Below, piece after piece: positions 55,470-62,045 of a DNA stretch of 64,000 nucleotides. A program made the position numbers and the translations under genes. The notes under the pieces were generated by a model, which worked only from the letters and a program-made list of their open reading frames with translations, searched no databases and was not told where the DNA came from. Source of the DNA: Bog-159 sp963756605. Lineage in GTDB: Bacteria > Acidobacteriota > Terriglobia > Bryobacterales > Bryobacteraceae. Positions within the stretch are counted from its first letter, which is position 1, and the number at the start of each line of letters is the position of its first letter. The stretch covers positions 124,001-188,000 of the forward strand of contig CAVWOT010000034.1 in assembly GCA_963756605.1 (NCBI GenBank), written 5' to 3'.

Positions 55470-57986
55470 ATGACCTGCGCCCACCCATGGCTGGTTCCGC
55501 TGGTCCTGGTGCCGCTCCTGTGGGCCGCCTGGGAGTGGCGCAACTCCGCCCGCCGGGGCAGCCTGGCCGTCAAGGCTGCCGCGATCGCGGCCATTGTGCT
55601 GGCGCTGGCCGAACCGCGCGTCACATTCTACGAGTCCAAAGTGGCCGTGGTCATCCTGGCGGACACCTCGGCCAGCGTTTCCCCGGCCGATCTGGATACA
55701 GCGTCCGCAACCGCCACCGCCGTAGAGAAGAAACGCGGCCGCCAATGGACGCAACTCCTTCCGTTCGCGCGCGCACCGCGCAACCCGTCGCCCACGGAAC
55801 GAACCGGGCAGGCCTGGAAATTGGCGTATAGTCCGGGCCAGGCAGCCCACGGCACTAACCTCGAAGCCGCCATCCGCGGAGGCTTAGCCACTCTGCCGGC
55901 CGGCCTCGTGCCGCGGGTTCTCCTTATTTCGGATGGCAACGAAAACCTGGGTAGCGTCACGCGCGCCATCTGGCAGGCCCAGCAACGCGGTGTGCCCATC
56001 GATGTCATTCCGCTCAGCGGACGTCCCCGTCCCACCCTGGTTCTGGATTCCGTCAGCATGCCCGCGCAGGTCTTCAGCGGCGAGCGTTTTCCCGTCGATA
56101 TTACGCTCGAATCTCCCACTGCCGCGCAAGCCACCGTCGAAATGACCGCCGAGAACAAGCCGCTCGGCGCCACCCGCGTGAACCTCAGCGCCGGTACCAA
56201 CCAGTTCCGTGCGCACGCCAGTGTCACCGCCACCGGCGCCATCCAATTGGCCGGACGTATTACCGCACCCGGCTTAGGACAAAGCCTGGGTGAAGCGCGT
56301 TTCGATAGCGCCCTCACGCTGCGGCGCCCGCGCGTCTTGCTGGTTTCGAACGACCCGCATCAGGCCGAAGAACACCTGGTGCGCACGCTCGAAGCGAACC
56401 AGTTCGATATCGAGCGCGCGCCTTCCGGCCCGCCGGAGAAGCTCGACGGCTTTCAGTTGGTGATCTTCAACAACTGGGACATGCAAAATCTCCCCCTGGC
56501 CCGTAAAGCCGCTCTCGAAGCATTCGTGAAGCAGGGCGGCGGTCTCCTCTGGATCGGTGGCGACCGCAACGTCTACGTGGAGAAGCCGGAGGAAGACGCC
56601 CTCGAACGCACGCTGCCCGCCAAGATCGCGCCGCCGCGTACTCCCGAAGGCACGGCCGTCGTCCTGATCATCGACAAATCGTCTTCCATGGAAGGCAAAA
56701 AGATGGAGTTGGCGCGCCAGGCGGCCGTCGGCGTGGTCGAGAACCTGCGCCCCGTCGATCAGGTGGGCGTGCTGATTTTCGATAACTCGTTCCAGTGGTC
56801 CGTCCCGTTGCGCCGCGCCGACGACCGCGCTTCCATCAAGCGCCTTATCTCCGGCATCACGCCCGATGGCGGCACGCAGATCGCCCCCGCCCTCACCGAA
56901 GCCTACCGCAAGATCCTCACCTCGAAGGCGATCTACAAGCACATCGTGCTGCTCACCGACGGCATCTCCGAAGAGGGCGACAGCATGACGCTATCGAAGG
57001 ACGCCGTCGCCAACCACGTCACCATCTCGACCGTGGGCTTGGGGCAGGATGTGAACCGTGCCTTCCTCGAAAAGGTCGCACAACTCGCGCAGGGAAATTC
57101 TTATTTCCTCAACGATCCCGCCGGCCTCGAGCAGATCGTGCTGCGCGACGTGCAGGAGCACACCGGCTCCACGGCCGTAGAGAAGGACGTGCATCCGGAA
57201 GTGGTGAACCGGGCCGAAATCCTCGACGGCGTGGGCATGGAGACCGCGCCGCCACTGCGCGGCTACGTGCGCTTTCTCGCGCGGCCCACCACCGACCTGA
57301 TCCTGCGTGCCGGCGCCGAAGATCCCCTCCTGGTGCGCTGGCAGTATGGCTTGGGCCGGGCGGCCGTGTTTGCTTCCGATGCCAAGAACCGCTGGGCTGT
57401 GAACTGGGTGGCATGGCCGGGATTCGACAAGCTCTGGGCCAATATCTTCCGCGACCTGCTGCCGCACGCCGAATCGAGCGAGGCCGCCGCGGAGTTCGAT
57501 CGCGCCTCGAGCGAGCTGGTCGTGGATTATCGCCTTGGCCGCGACGTGCCCGAGCCGGCCGCCATCCCGGATATCTATGCTTTCGGCCCGAACGGTTTCC
57601 AATCGCCGCTGCAGGTGGCCAAGATCGCCGCCAGCCACTACCGCGCGCGGTTGGCCATCGGCGCGCGCCAGGGATTATTTCGCGTGCGTCCACTGGCGGA
57701 GTCGCGCGCCTTTCCTGAGGTGGGCTTCTACCGCCAGGAAGACGAGATGCTCGAATACGGTACCAACGATCAGTTGCTGCACCAGGTGGCCGATGCCACC
57801 GGCGGCCGCTTCAACCCCGCGCTGAATACCATCTTCAATTCCACCGGACGAGCCATCCCGGCCACGCTCGACCTCTGGCCATTCCTTTTAGCGCTGGCCA
57901 TCGCCCTGAACCTGGCGGAGCTCTTCCTGCGCAAGTTAGGAGGGCGGTTTTTAGCCGGGGTGGGGCTTCAGCCCCGCTCCGCGTAA
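55470..57986 (+). CDS. large membrane vWA protein with a glutamine-amidotransferase-like domain
   Basis: 838 residues from ATG 55470, 4 nt after the BatA gene. Two N-terminal membrane helices, a first vWA-like segment (VVILADTSASVSP), a GATase1-like domain (RVLLVSNDPHQAEEHLVRTL to GGGLLWIGGDRN, about 285-370) without a catalytic triad, then a complete vWA domain near 395-560 with VVLIIDKSSSMEGKKMELAR. The end GVGLQPRSA is encoded by a hairpin repeat (57962-57975), suggesting insertion of the element extended the C-terminus. Confidence 0.85.
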   Translation: MTCAHPWLVPLVLVPLLWAAWEWRNSARRGSLAVKAAAIAAIVLALAEPRVTFYESKVAVVILADTSASVSPADLDTASATATAVEKKRGRQWTQLLPFARAPRNPSPTERTGQAWKLAYSPGQAAHGTNLEAAIRGGLATLPAGLVPRVLLISDGNENLGSVTRAIWQAQQRGVPIDVIPLSGRPRPTLVLDSVSMPAQVFSGERFPVDITLESPTAAQATVEMTAENKPLGATRVNLSAGTNQFRAHASVTATGAIQLAGRITAPGLGQSLGEARFDSALTLRRPRVLLVSNDPHQAEEHLVRTLEANQFDIERAPSGPPEKLDGFQLVIFNNWDMQNLPLARKAALEAFVKQGGGLLWIGGDRNVYVEKPEEDALERTLPAKIAPPRTPEGTAVVLIIDKSSSMEGKKMELARQAAVGVVENLRPVDQVGVLIFDNSFQWSVPLRRADDRASIKRLISGITPDGGTQIAPALTEAYRKILTSKAIYKHIVLLTDGISEEGDSMTLSKDAVANHVTISTVGLGQDVNRAFLEKVAQLAQGNSYFLNDPAGLEQIVLRDVQEHTGSTAVEKDVHPEVVNRAEILDGVGMETAPPLRGYVRFLARPTTDLILRAGAEDPLLVRWQYGLGRAAVFASDAKNRWAVNWVAWPGFDKLWANIFRDLLPHAESSEAAAEFDRASSELVVDYRLGRDVPEPAAIPDIYAFGPNGFQSPLQVAKIAASHYRARLAIGARQGLFRVRPLAESRAFPEVGFYRQEDEMLEYGTNDQLLHQVADATGGRFNPALNTIFNSTGRAIPATLDLWPFLLALAIALNLAELFLRKLGGRFLAGVGLQPRSA
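57962..57975. repeat. hairpin GGGGCT-TC-AGCCCC inside the 3' end of a gene
   Basis: A perfect 6-2-6 inverted repeat with the TC spacer seen in the element at 24806. It encodes part of the last residues of the vWA protein and could double as a terminator between that gene and convergent queA, whose stop lies 12 nt away. Confidence 0.5.
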
Positions 57987-59054
57987 TCACACGATCAGCA
58001 TGCAATCCCCATACGAATAAAACCGGTAGCGCGCCGCAACCGCGTGCCGGTAGGCGGCCATCGCCAGATCCTTGCCGGCGAAAGCGCACACAAGCAGCAG
58101 AAGGCTCGTGCGCGGCAAATGAAAATTGGTCAGCATAGCGCCCACCGCGCGAAACTCAAACCCCGGATAGATGAACAAATCCGTTTCGCCGGCGCTTTCC
58201 CGCAACCCGCCGCCGCGCATGGCGCTCTCGATTGTGCGCACACTGGTAGTGCCCACGGCCAGCAGGCGTCGGGCGGCCCGCATGCGAGCGGCGGCCTCCG
58301 CTGTAATGCCATAGCGCTCGGAGTGCAAGTGCTGTCCCTCCGCATGCTCGCCGCGCAGGGGTTGAAAGGTGCCAAGTCCCACATGCAGCGTCACGAAAGC
58401 GATCTCCGCACCCCGCGCCCGGCAGGCCTCCAGCACTTCCGCTGTGAAGTGCAGCCCGGCGGTCGGCGCGGCCGCCGAGCCTCTCTCGCGCGCGAAGACG
58501 GTCTGGTAGCGCTCCCGGTCCGCGACCTCATCCCGTCGCTTGATATAAGGCGGCAGCGGCACGTGCCCGATCTTTTCGAACGCATCGTAAATATCGCCCC
58601 GCGCCTGAAAGCGCAGCGTGCGTTCGCCGAACTCGCGGCGTGCGATCACCTCCGCTTCGATACCCTCCGCGAACCGGACCCTCTCCCCCACCCGCATCTT
58701 CTTGCCCGGATGCACCAGCGCTTCCCAATCGCGCGCCGCGCCGTCTACCGGCCGCAGCAGCAGCACTTCCACTTCGCCTTGCAGATACGCGTGCCGCGCC
58801 GGATTCTTTTTACCGATGGGCAGCGCGTGCACCCCCGCGCGCTGTCCAAACAATCGCGCCGGAAACACACGCGAATCGTTCAATACCAGGCAATCGCCCG
58901 TGCCTACGAAGCCGGGCAGGTCGCGAAACAACCGGTCCTCCCACGTGCCCCGCGCGCGGTCCAAGACCAGCATGCGCGACGCCGCCCGGTCCGCCAGCGG
59001 CGTCTGCGCGATCAGCTCCTCGGGCAGTGCGAAATCGAATTCGGCAAGGTCCAT
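57987..59054 (-). CDS. queA: tRNA preQ1(34) S-adenosylmethionine ribosyltransferase-isomerase
   Basis: 355 residues from ATG 59054. DFALPEELIAQTPLADRAAS at the start, LNDSRVFPARLFG, AAPTAGLHFT, VTLHVGLGTFQPL, VGTTSVRTIESA and FLIYPG-like YPGFEF, and NFHLPRTSLLLLVCAF are the full QueA set. It transfers ribose from SAM to preQ1 in tRNA, the penultimate step of queuosine synthesis. Other que genes are not in the window. Directly abuts the convergent vWA gene. Confidence 0.97.
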   Translation of the reverse strand: MDLAEFDFALPEELIAQTPLADRAASRMLVLDRARGTWEDRLFRDLPGFVGTGDCLVLNDSRVFPARLFGQRAGVHALPIGKKNPARHAYLQGEVEVLLLRPVDGAARDWEALVHPGKKMRVGERVRFAEGIEAEVIARREFGERTLRFQARGDIYDAFEKIGHVPLPPYIKRRDEVADRERYQTVFARERGSAAAPTAGLHFTAEVLEACRARGAEIAFVTLHVGLGTFQPLRGEHAEGQHLHSERYGITAEAAARMRAARRLLAVGTTSVRTIESAMRGGGLRESAGETDLFIYPGFEFRAVGAMLTNFHLPRTSLLLLVCAFAGKDLAMAAYRHAVAARYRFYSYGDCMLIV

Positions 59055-59084
59055 CTTTCAGCGCCCATGCGGGCAGGCCAGATT

Positions 59085-60053
59085 TCACTGTATCGGAAAC
59101 AGCGTGCCTTGCTCTTCGCCTTCCCACAACTCGGGGCGATATTCCACAGGCGCGGAGGCCAGGCCGTGCCGCTCGCGTACCCGCGCCACCCGCTCCCGAA
59201 GCTTTGCTTTGTACTCGCCGCTCAGATACGCGCCGTTCGCGTAGAGCCTCTCATACTGCCCGGCCAGTTTCGGAAAGCGCTGCTCCAGAAACGGGAAGAA
59301 TATCTTCTTCGCCGAGGGCATCAGGAACAGCGGCCCGCCGCCAAAATACTGCGCGCCCGCTTTCCGCGCAGCGCCTGCCAGCGCGTCCAGCGATTCTTCG
59401 AGATCCGTAATCATCGGCAGGATGGGATTCGGAAAAACGCCGGCGATAATCCCGGCGTCCGCCAGCGCCCGCACAGCCGCCAGCCGCAAATCGGGCCGTG
59501 GCGCGCGCGGCTCCATCCAGCGCGCCAGGCGGCGATTGAGCGTGGTGATTGTGATGTTAATTGCCAGCACATTGCGGCGCCCTATTTCGCGCAGCAGGTC
59601 GATATCCCGCGTCACCAGGTCCGACTTGGTGGTAATCGACAAGTGGCGCCCCTTCTCCTCCGCGAAGACTTCCAGGATCGCGCGCGTGCGTCCGAAGCGC
59701 CGCTCGGCAGGTTGATACGGATCTGTAGCCGTGCCAATTGCAATCCCCTCGGCGCGATCGAGCTTGCGCAGCTCGCGGCGCAGAATTTCCGGCCCCGCAG
59801 CCTTGGCGTAAATCTTCGATTCGAAGTCGCGCCCGTCTTCCATGCCCATGAACTCGTGCGTGTACCGCGCGTAGCAATATTGGCAGCCAAATTCGCAACC
59901 GCGGTAGGGGTTGATGGTCCACGCAAAAGGCATGTTCGGCTTGGTGCGATTGAGTATGCTGCGCGCGCCGATTTCGAAATACTGAACCTGCAACTTCGCC
60001 TCCAGCAGTTCGCTTTGGGAGGCCATTTTCGCAATCCCAATCAGTTCCGGCAT
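59085..60053 (-). CDS. radical SAM protein, spore-photoproduct-lyase-like (PA0069 family)
   Basis: 322 residues from ATG 60053. The iron-sulphur motif is C53EFGC57QYC60, the C-x3-C-x2-C of radical SAM enzymes, after PFAWTINPYRG; then DFESKIYAKAAGPEILRREL, GIAIGTATDPYQPAERRF and TTKSDLVTRDIDLLREI. These match the PA0069/SplB-like group often called radical SAM protein without known substrate. About 30 nt before queA in the same direction, possibly co-transcribed. The longer frame from 60464 was rejected because it crosses a hairpin element and the next gene. Confidence 0.9.
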   Translation of the reverse strand: MPELIGIAKMASQSELLEAKLQVQYFEIGARSILNRTKPNMPFAWTINPYRGCEFGCQYCYARYTHEFMGMEDGRDFESKIYAKAAGPEILRRELRKLDRAEGIAIGTATDPYQPAERRFGRTRAILEVFAEEKGRHLSITTKSDLVTRDIDLLREIGRRNVLAINITITTLNRRLARWMEPRAPRPDLRLAAVRALADAGIIAGVFPNPILPMITDLEESLDALAGAARKAGAQYFGGGPLFLMPSAKKIFFPFLEQRFPKLAGQYERLYANGAYLSGEYKAKLRERVARVRERHGLASAPVEYRPELWEGEEQGTLFPIQ

Positions 60054-60095
60054 CCCACCATTTTCGCTTTTTCTTCGCCATTGCGCAACTCCCTG

Positions 60096-60144
60096 TGGGG
60101 CAGGACTCCAGTCCTGCGGCCGACGTCCACGTCGGCCATCCCCA
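60096..60144. repeat. TGGGGCAG hairpin element, three-way-junction form
   Basis: Outer stem TGGGG (60096-60100)/CCCCA (60140-60144) encloses CAGGACT-CC-AGTCCTG (60101-60116) and GGCCGACGT-CC-ACGTCGGCC (60118-60137). The first hairpin is identical to the one at 24788; the second and the outer stem differ but keep perfect pairing. Confidence 0.65.
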
Positions 60145-60259
60145 ATGGTGTCGCAGTCACAAGCCTCCCAAAAAATTCGAATCCAAATCATTTCAGTACC
60201 TTGCAGAACCCCGCCCCGGCCTGCCCCGCTGAAGCCCGGAACGAAAAGCGTATCGTGTA

Positions 60260-60275
60260 GGTGAAGAGCTTCACC
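60260..60275. promoter_or_regulatory. inverted repeat GGTGAAG-AG-CTTCACC, operator candidate
   Basis: Seven-base perfect arms with a two-base spacer, about 27 nt before ATG 60303 and upstream of its ribosome binding site. A repressor site or an mRNA hairpin are both possible. Confidence 0.45.
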
Positions 60276-60302
60276 GTATGGCACAACTAGAGGAAATAAA
60301 TT

Positions 60303-61178
60303 ATGTCCAGTAACCAGGTTCCGATCGCGGATTTCTACGCTGTCCCGCTGTTCAACCCGACGCCGACGAAAACCGGCCAGGATTTCCAGACAGCGCGCGC
60401 CAACTATCGGGCGGCGCACGGAGGCGTGCAGGCTCCGCCGTTCAATCCTTCTCAGCCGGTGCAATTGTTCGACTCGCCCGGCTCTAACCCGGTGCCGTGC
60501 TTCGATCCGGCAAATGTCAGTGGCGGCTATGTCGATACGTTGGTAATCGCGACGCCAGTGAACATACCCGGCTCTTACAATTACCCGCCATATGTGATCG
60601 CACCAACCGTGGCGACGTGGCAGCTTGGCAGTATCGTGTTACCGGTTCCGCCGAACTACATCACCGATGAGCTCACGGCACAGGCCATGGTCGCTCTGCT
60701 GCAACTCGTGCCGGCGCTCGCGGGCCGTCCGATCGTCTTGGACTCTAACCCCGAGCTGCCGGCCATCGACTGGGGCACCGAGACGCGCCGCTTCTGGCAC
60801 ATCACCGTGAAAGGGGTTGCGGGGCCGTACAATGCTGCGCAGTTGGCTGTCTCGGCATACAGCAATTACGGCGTGGGCTATCCTGGGCAGTTCAACTGGT
60901 CCGTAGAGCCGGGTAACGCCACCAACATTCCGAGTCTCTGGTGGCAGAATGGCACGCCCTCTGTCGGCCCGAAAGGCGCGTATGTAACGGTCCCGGTCCC
61001 GATTTACCCGATCCCGGATGGCTGGCAGATCGCGGTGGTCAACCGGACGCCATTTTCTCCTGGCCAGTTCGTGGTTCAGCCGGTCCCGAGCACGGCGGCG
61101 GCGCAAGCCGCGGTGCTCCAGGAGGAAATCGCTAACATGCAGTCGGAATTGCAATCGTTACAGTCCCAAGCGGCTTAA
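60303..61178 (+). CDS. protein of unknown function, first gene of a three-gene cassette
   Basis: 291 residues from ATG 60303, with AGAGGAAAT nine nt upstream. No signal peptide. Pro/Asn/Tyr-rich throughout (FNPTPTKTG, PPFNPSQPVQLFD, YNYPPYVIAP), probably beta-rich, with a short coiled coil at the end (AAVLQEEIANMQSELQSLQS). Cys only once. No family was recognised. It is followed by a 55-residue gene and a secreted protein gene coupled by ATGA; the cassette has strong ribosome binding sites, unlike most backbone genes here. Confidence 0.65.
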   Translation: MSSNQVPIADFYAVPLFNPTPTKTGQDFQTARANYRAAHGGVQAPPFNPSQPVQLFDSPGSNPVPCFDPANVSGGYVDTLVIATPVNIPGSYNYPPYVIAPTVATWQLGSIVLPVPPNYITDELTAQAMVALLQLVPALAGRPIVLDSNPELPAIDWGTETRRFWHITVKGVAGPYNAAQLAVSAYSNYGVGYPGQFNWSVEPGNATNIPSLWWQNGTPSVGPKGAYVTVPVPIYPIPDGWQIAVVNRTPFSPGQFVVQPVPSTAAAQAAVLQEEIANMQSELQSLQSQAA

Positions 61179-61300
61179 TCTTCACAAGGAGAAGGGGGAG
61201 TTACACCGATGATCTTATTCACGAATCACCACCCGGTAAGTGCTGCGGGAGTCCGGCCTTTCGTCTCGGGTGAGCAGTCTGTCTGCAAAGGAGGACAGTT

Positions 61301-61468
61301 GTGAAGGACGCCCTCGACAAACTGCAATCCGCCATCGATGCGCTTCAGGCGCTCAACCCTCAGGCCGGTAGTGATCCCGGCCCGCCGGCTTCTGAGTCGG
61401 AACGGGTGTTTGAGGCGTTGACGCTGTGCCAGACGGCCATGGGATGGCTGGCGCCCAGCGTTCAATGA
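61301..61468 (+). CDS. 55-residue protein of the same cassette
   Basis: GTG 61301 follows AAAGGAGG with ideal spacing. VKDALDKLQSAIDALQALNP is an amphipathic helix, followed by a Pro/Ser linker and a second helix (SERVFEALTLCQTAMGWLAP). The stop overlaps the next ATG (ATGA). The start signal and the overlap support expression. Function unknown. Confidence 0.6.
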   Translation: MKDALDKLQSAIDALQALNPQAGSDPGPPASESERVFEALTLCQTAMGWLAPSVQ

Positions 61469-61992
61469 AATCTCTCCTTCTATCCGCGATGCTGTCGTCC
61501 GCCATCTCCGCCCAGACGGTCGCCAGCTTCAGCCCGCAAGCCACGCTGAAGTCTGGCGACGTGCCGTGGCTCGTCAGCATCACCTCTCCGATCGCACAGC
61601 AGATCAGCGTCGGCAAGCTCTACCAGTTGATGATTCAGCATCAGGTCACGCCGCTGTCGTTCCAGTCGGCGTTCACCGTGCTGAACGCTAAGCCCGGAAA
61701 ATCCGTTTGGGGCAGGATATTGAATTACATGACTATCAGTGCCACGGTCGTGGCCGGCGCCGCAGCTACTAAGTTCATCGGCGCGAACCAAAACTGGACC
61801 AACGGGCTTACGGCCGCAAGTAGTGGTCTGACTATTATTAAGATGGTGGCCGCGGGGCAGGAACCACAAGTTCCGGCGATCATAACGTTGATCCCGCATG
61901 ATAACGATGTGGTGCAGGTGCCTGCCGGCGGGAGCGGCAGCACAGTCCTGCTGGGGAGTTATCAAGCAGCATTTGTGGCGGTGGTGCAGTAA
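61465..61992 (+). CDS. secreted protein of unknown function, third gene of the cassette
   Basis: 175 residues from ATG 61465, overlapping the previous stop. A signal peptide (SLLLSAMLSSAISA) precedes a domain with two moderately hydrophobic segments near 95-115 (YMTISATVVAGAAATKFIG) and 120-138, ending in beta-rich VVQVPAGGSGSTVLLGSYQA. No family was recognised. Co-translated with the 55-residue protein. Confidence 0.65.
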   Translation: MKSLLLSAMLSSAISAQTVASFSPQATLKSGDVPWLVSITSPIAQQISVGKLYQLMIQHQVTPLSFQSAFTVLNAKPGKSVWGRILNYMTISATVVAGAAATKFIGANQNWTNGLTAASSGLTIIKMVAAGQEPQVPAIITLIPHDNDVVQVPAGGSGSTVLLGSYQAAFVAVVQ

Positions 61993-62045
61993 CTGTCCTT
62001 GTAAAGGTCGCGGTTATTTTGGCGGCGCTGACCCATCTTCCCGGC

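Noticed and set aside
58044..60260. 738-codon plus-strand open frame
   Set aside because: It is antisense to queA and the radical SAM gene, both of which match families along their full length. The translation is Arg/Gln/His-rich with no family pattern, as expected for a shadow frame in GC-rich DNA.
60054..60464. Extension of the radical SAM ORF upstream
   Set aside because: It crosses the hairpin element and the start of the next gene; similarity to the family begins after ATG 60053.
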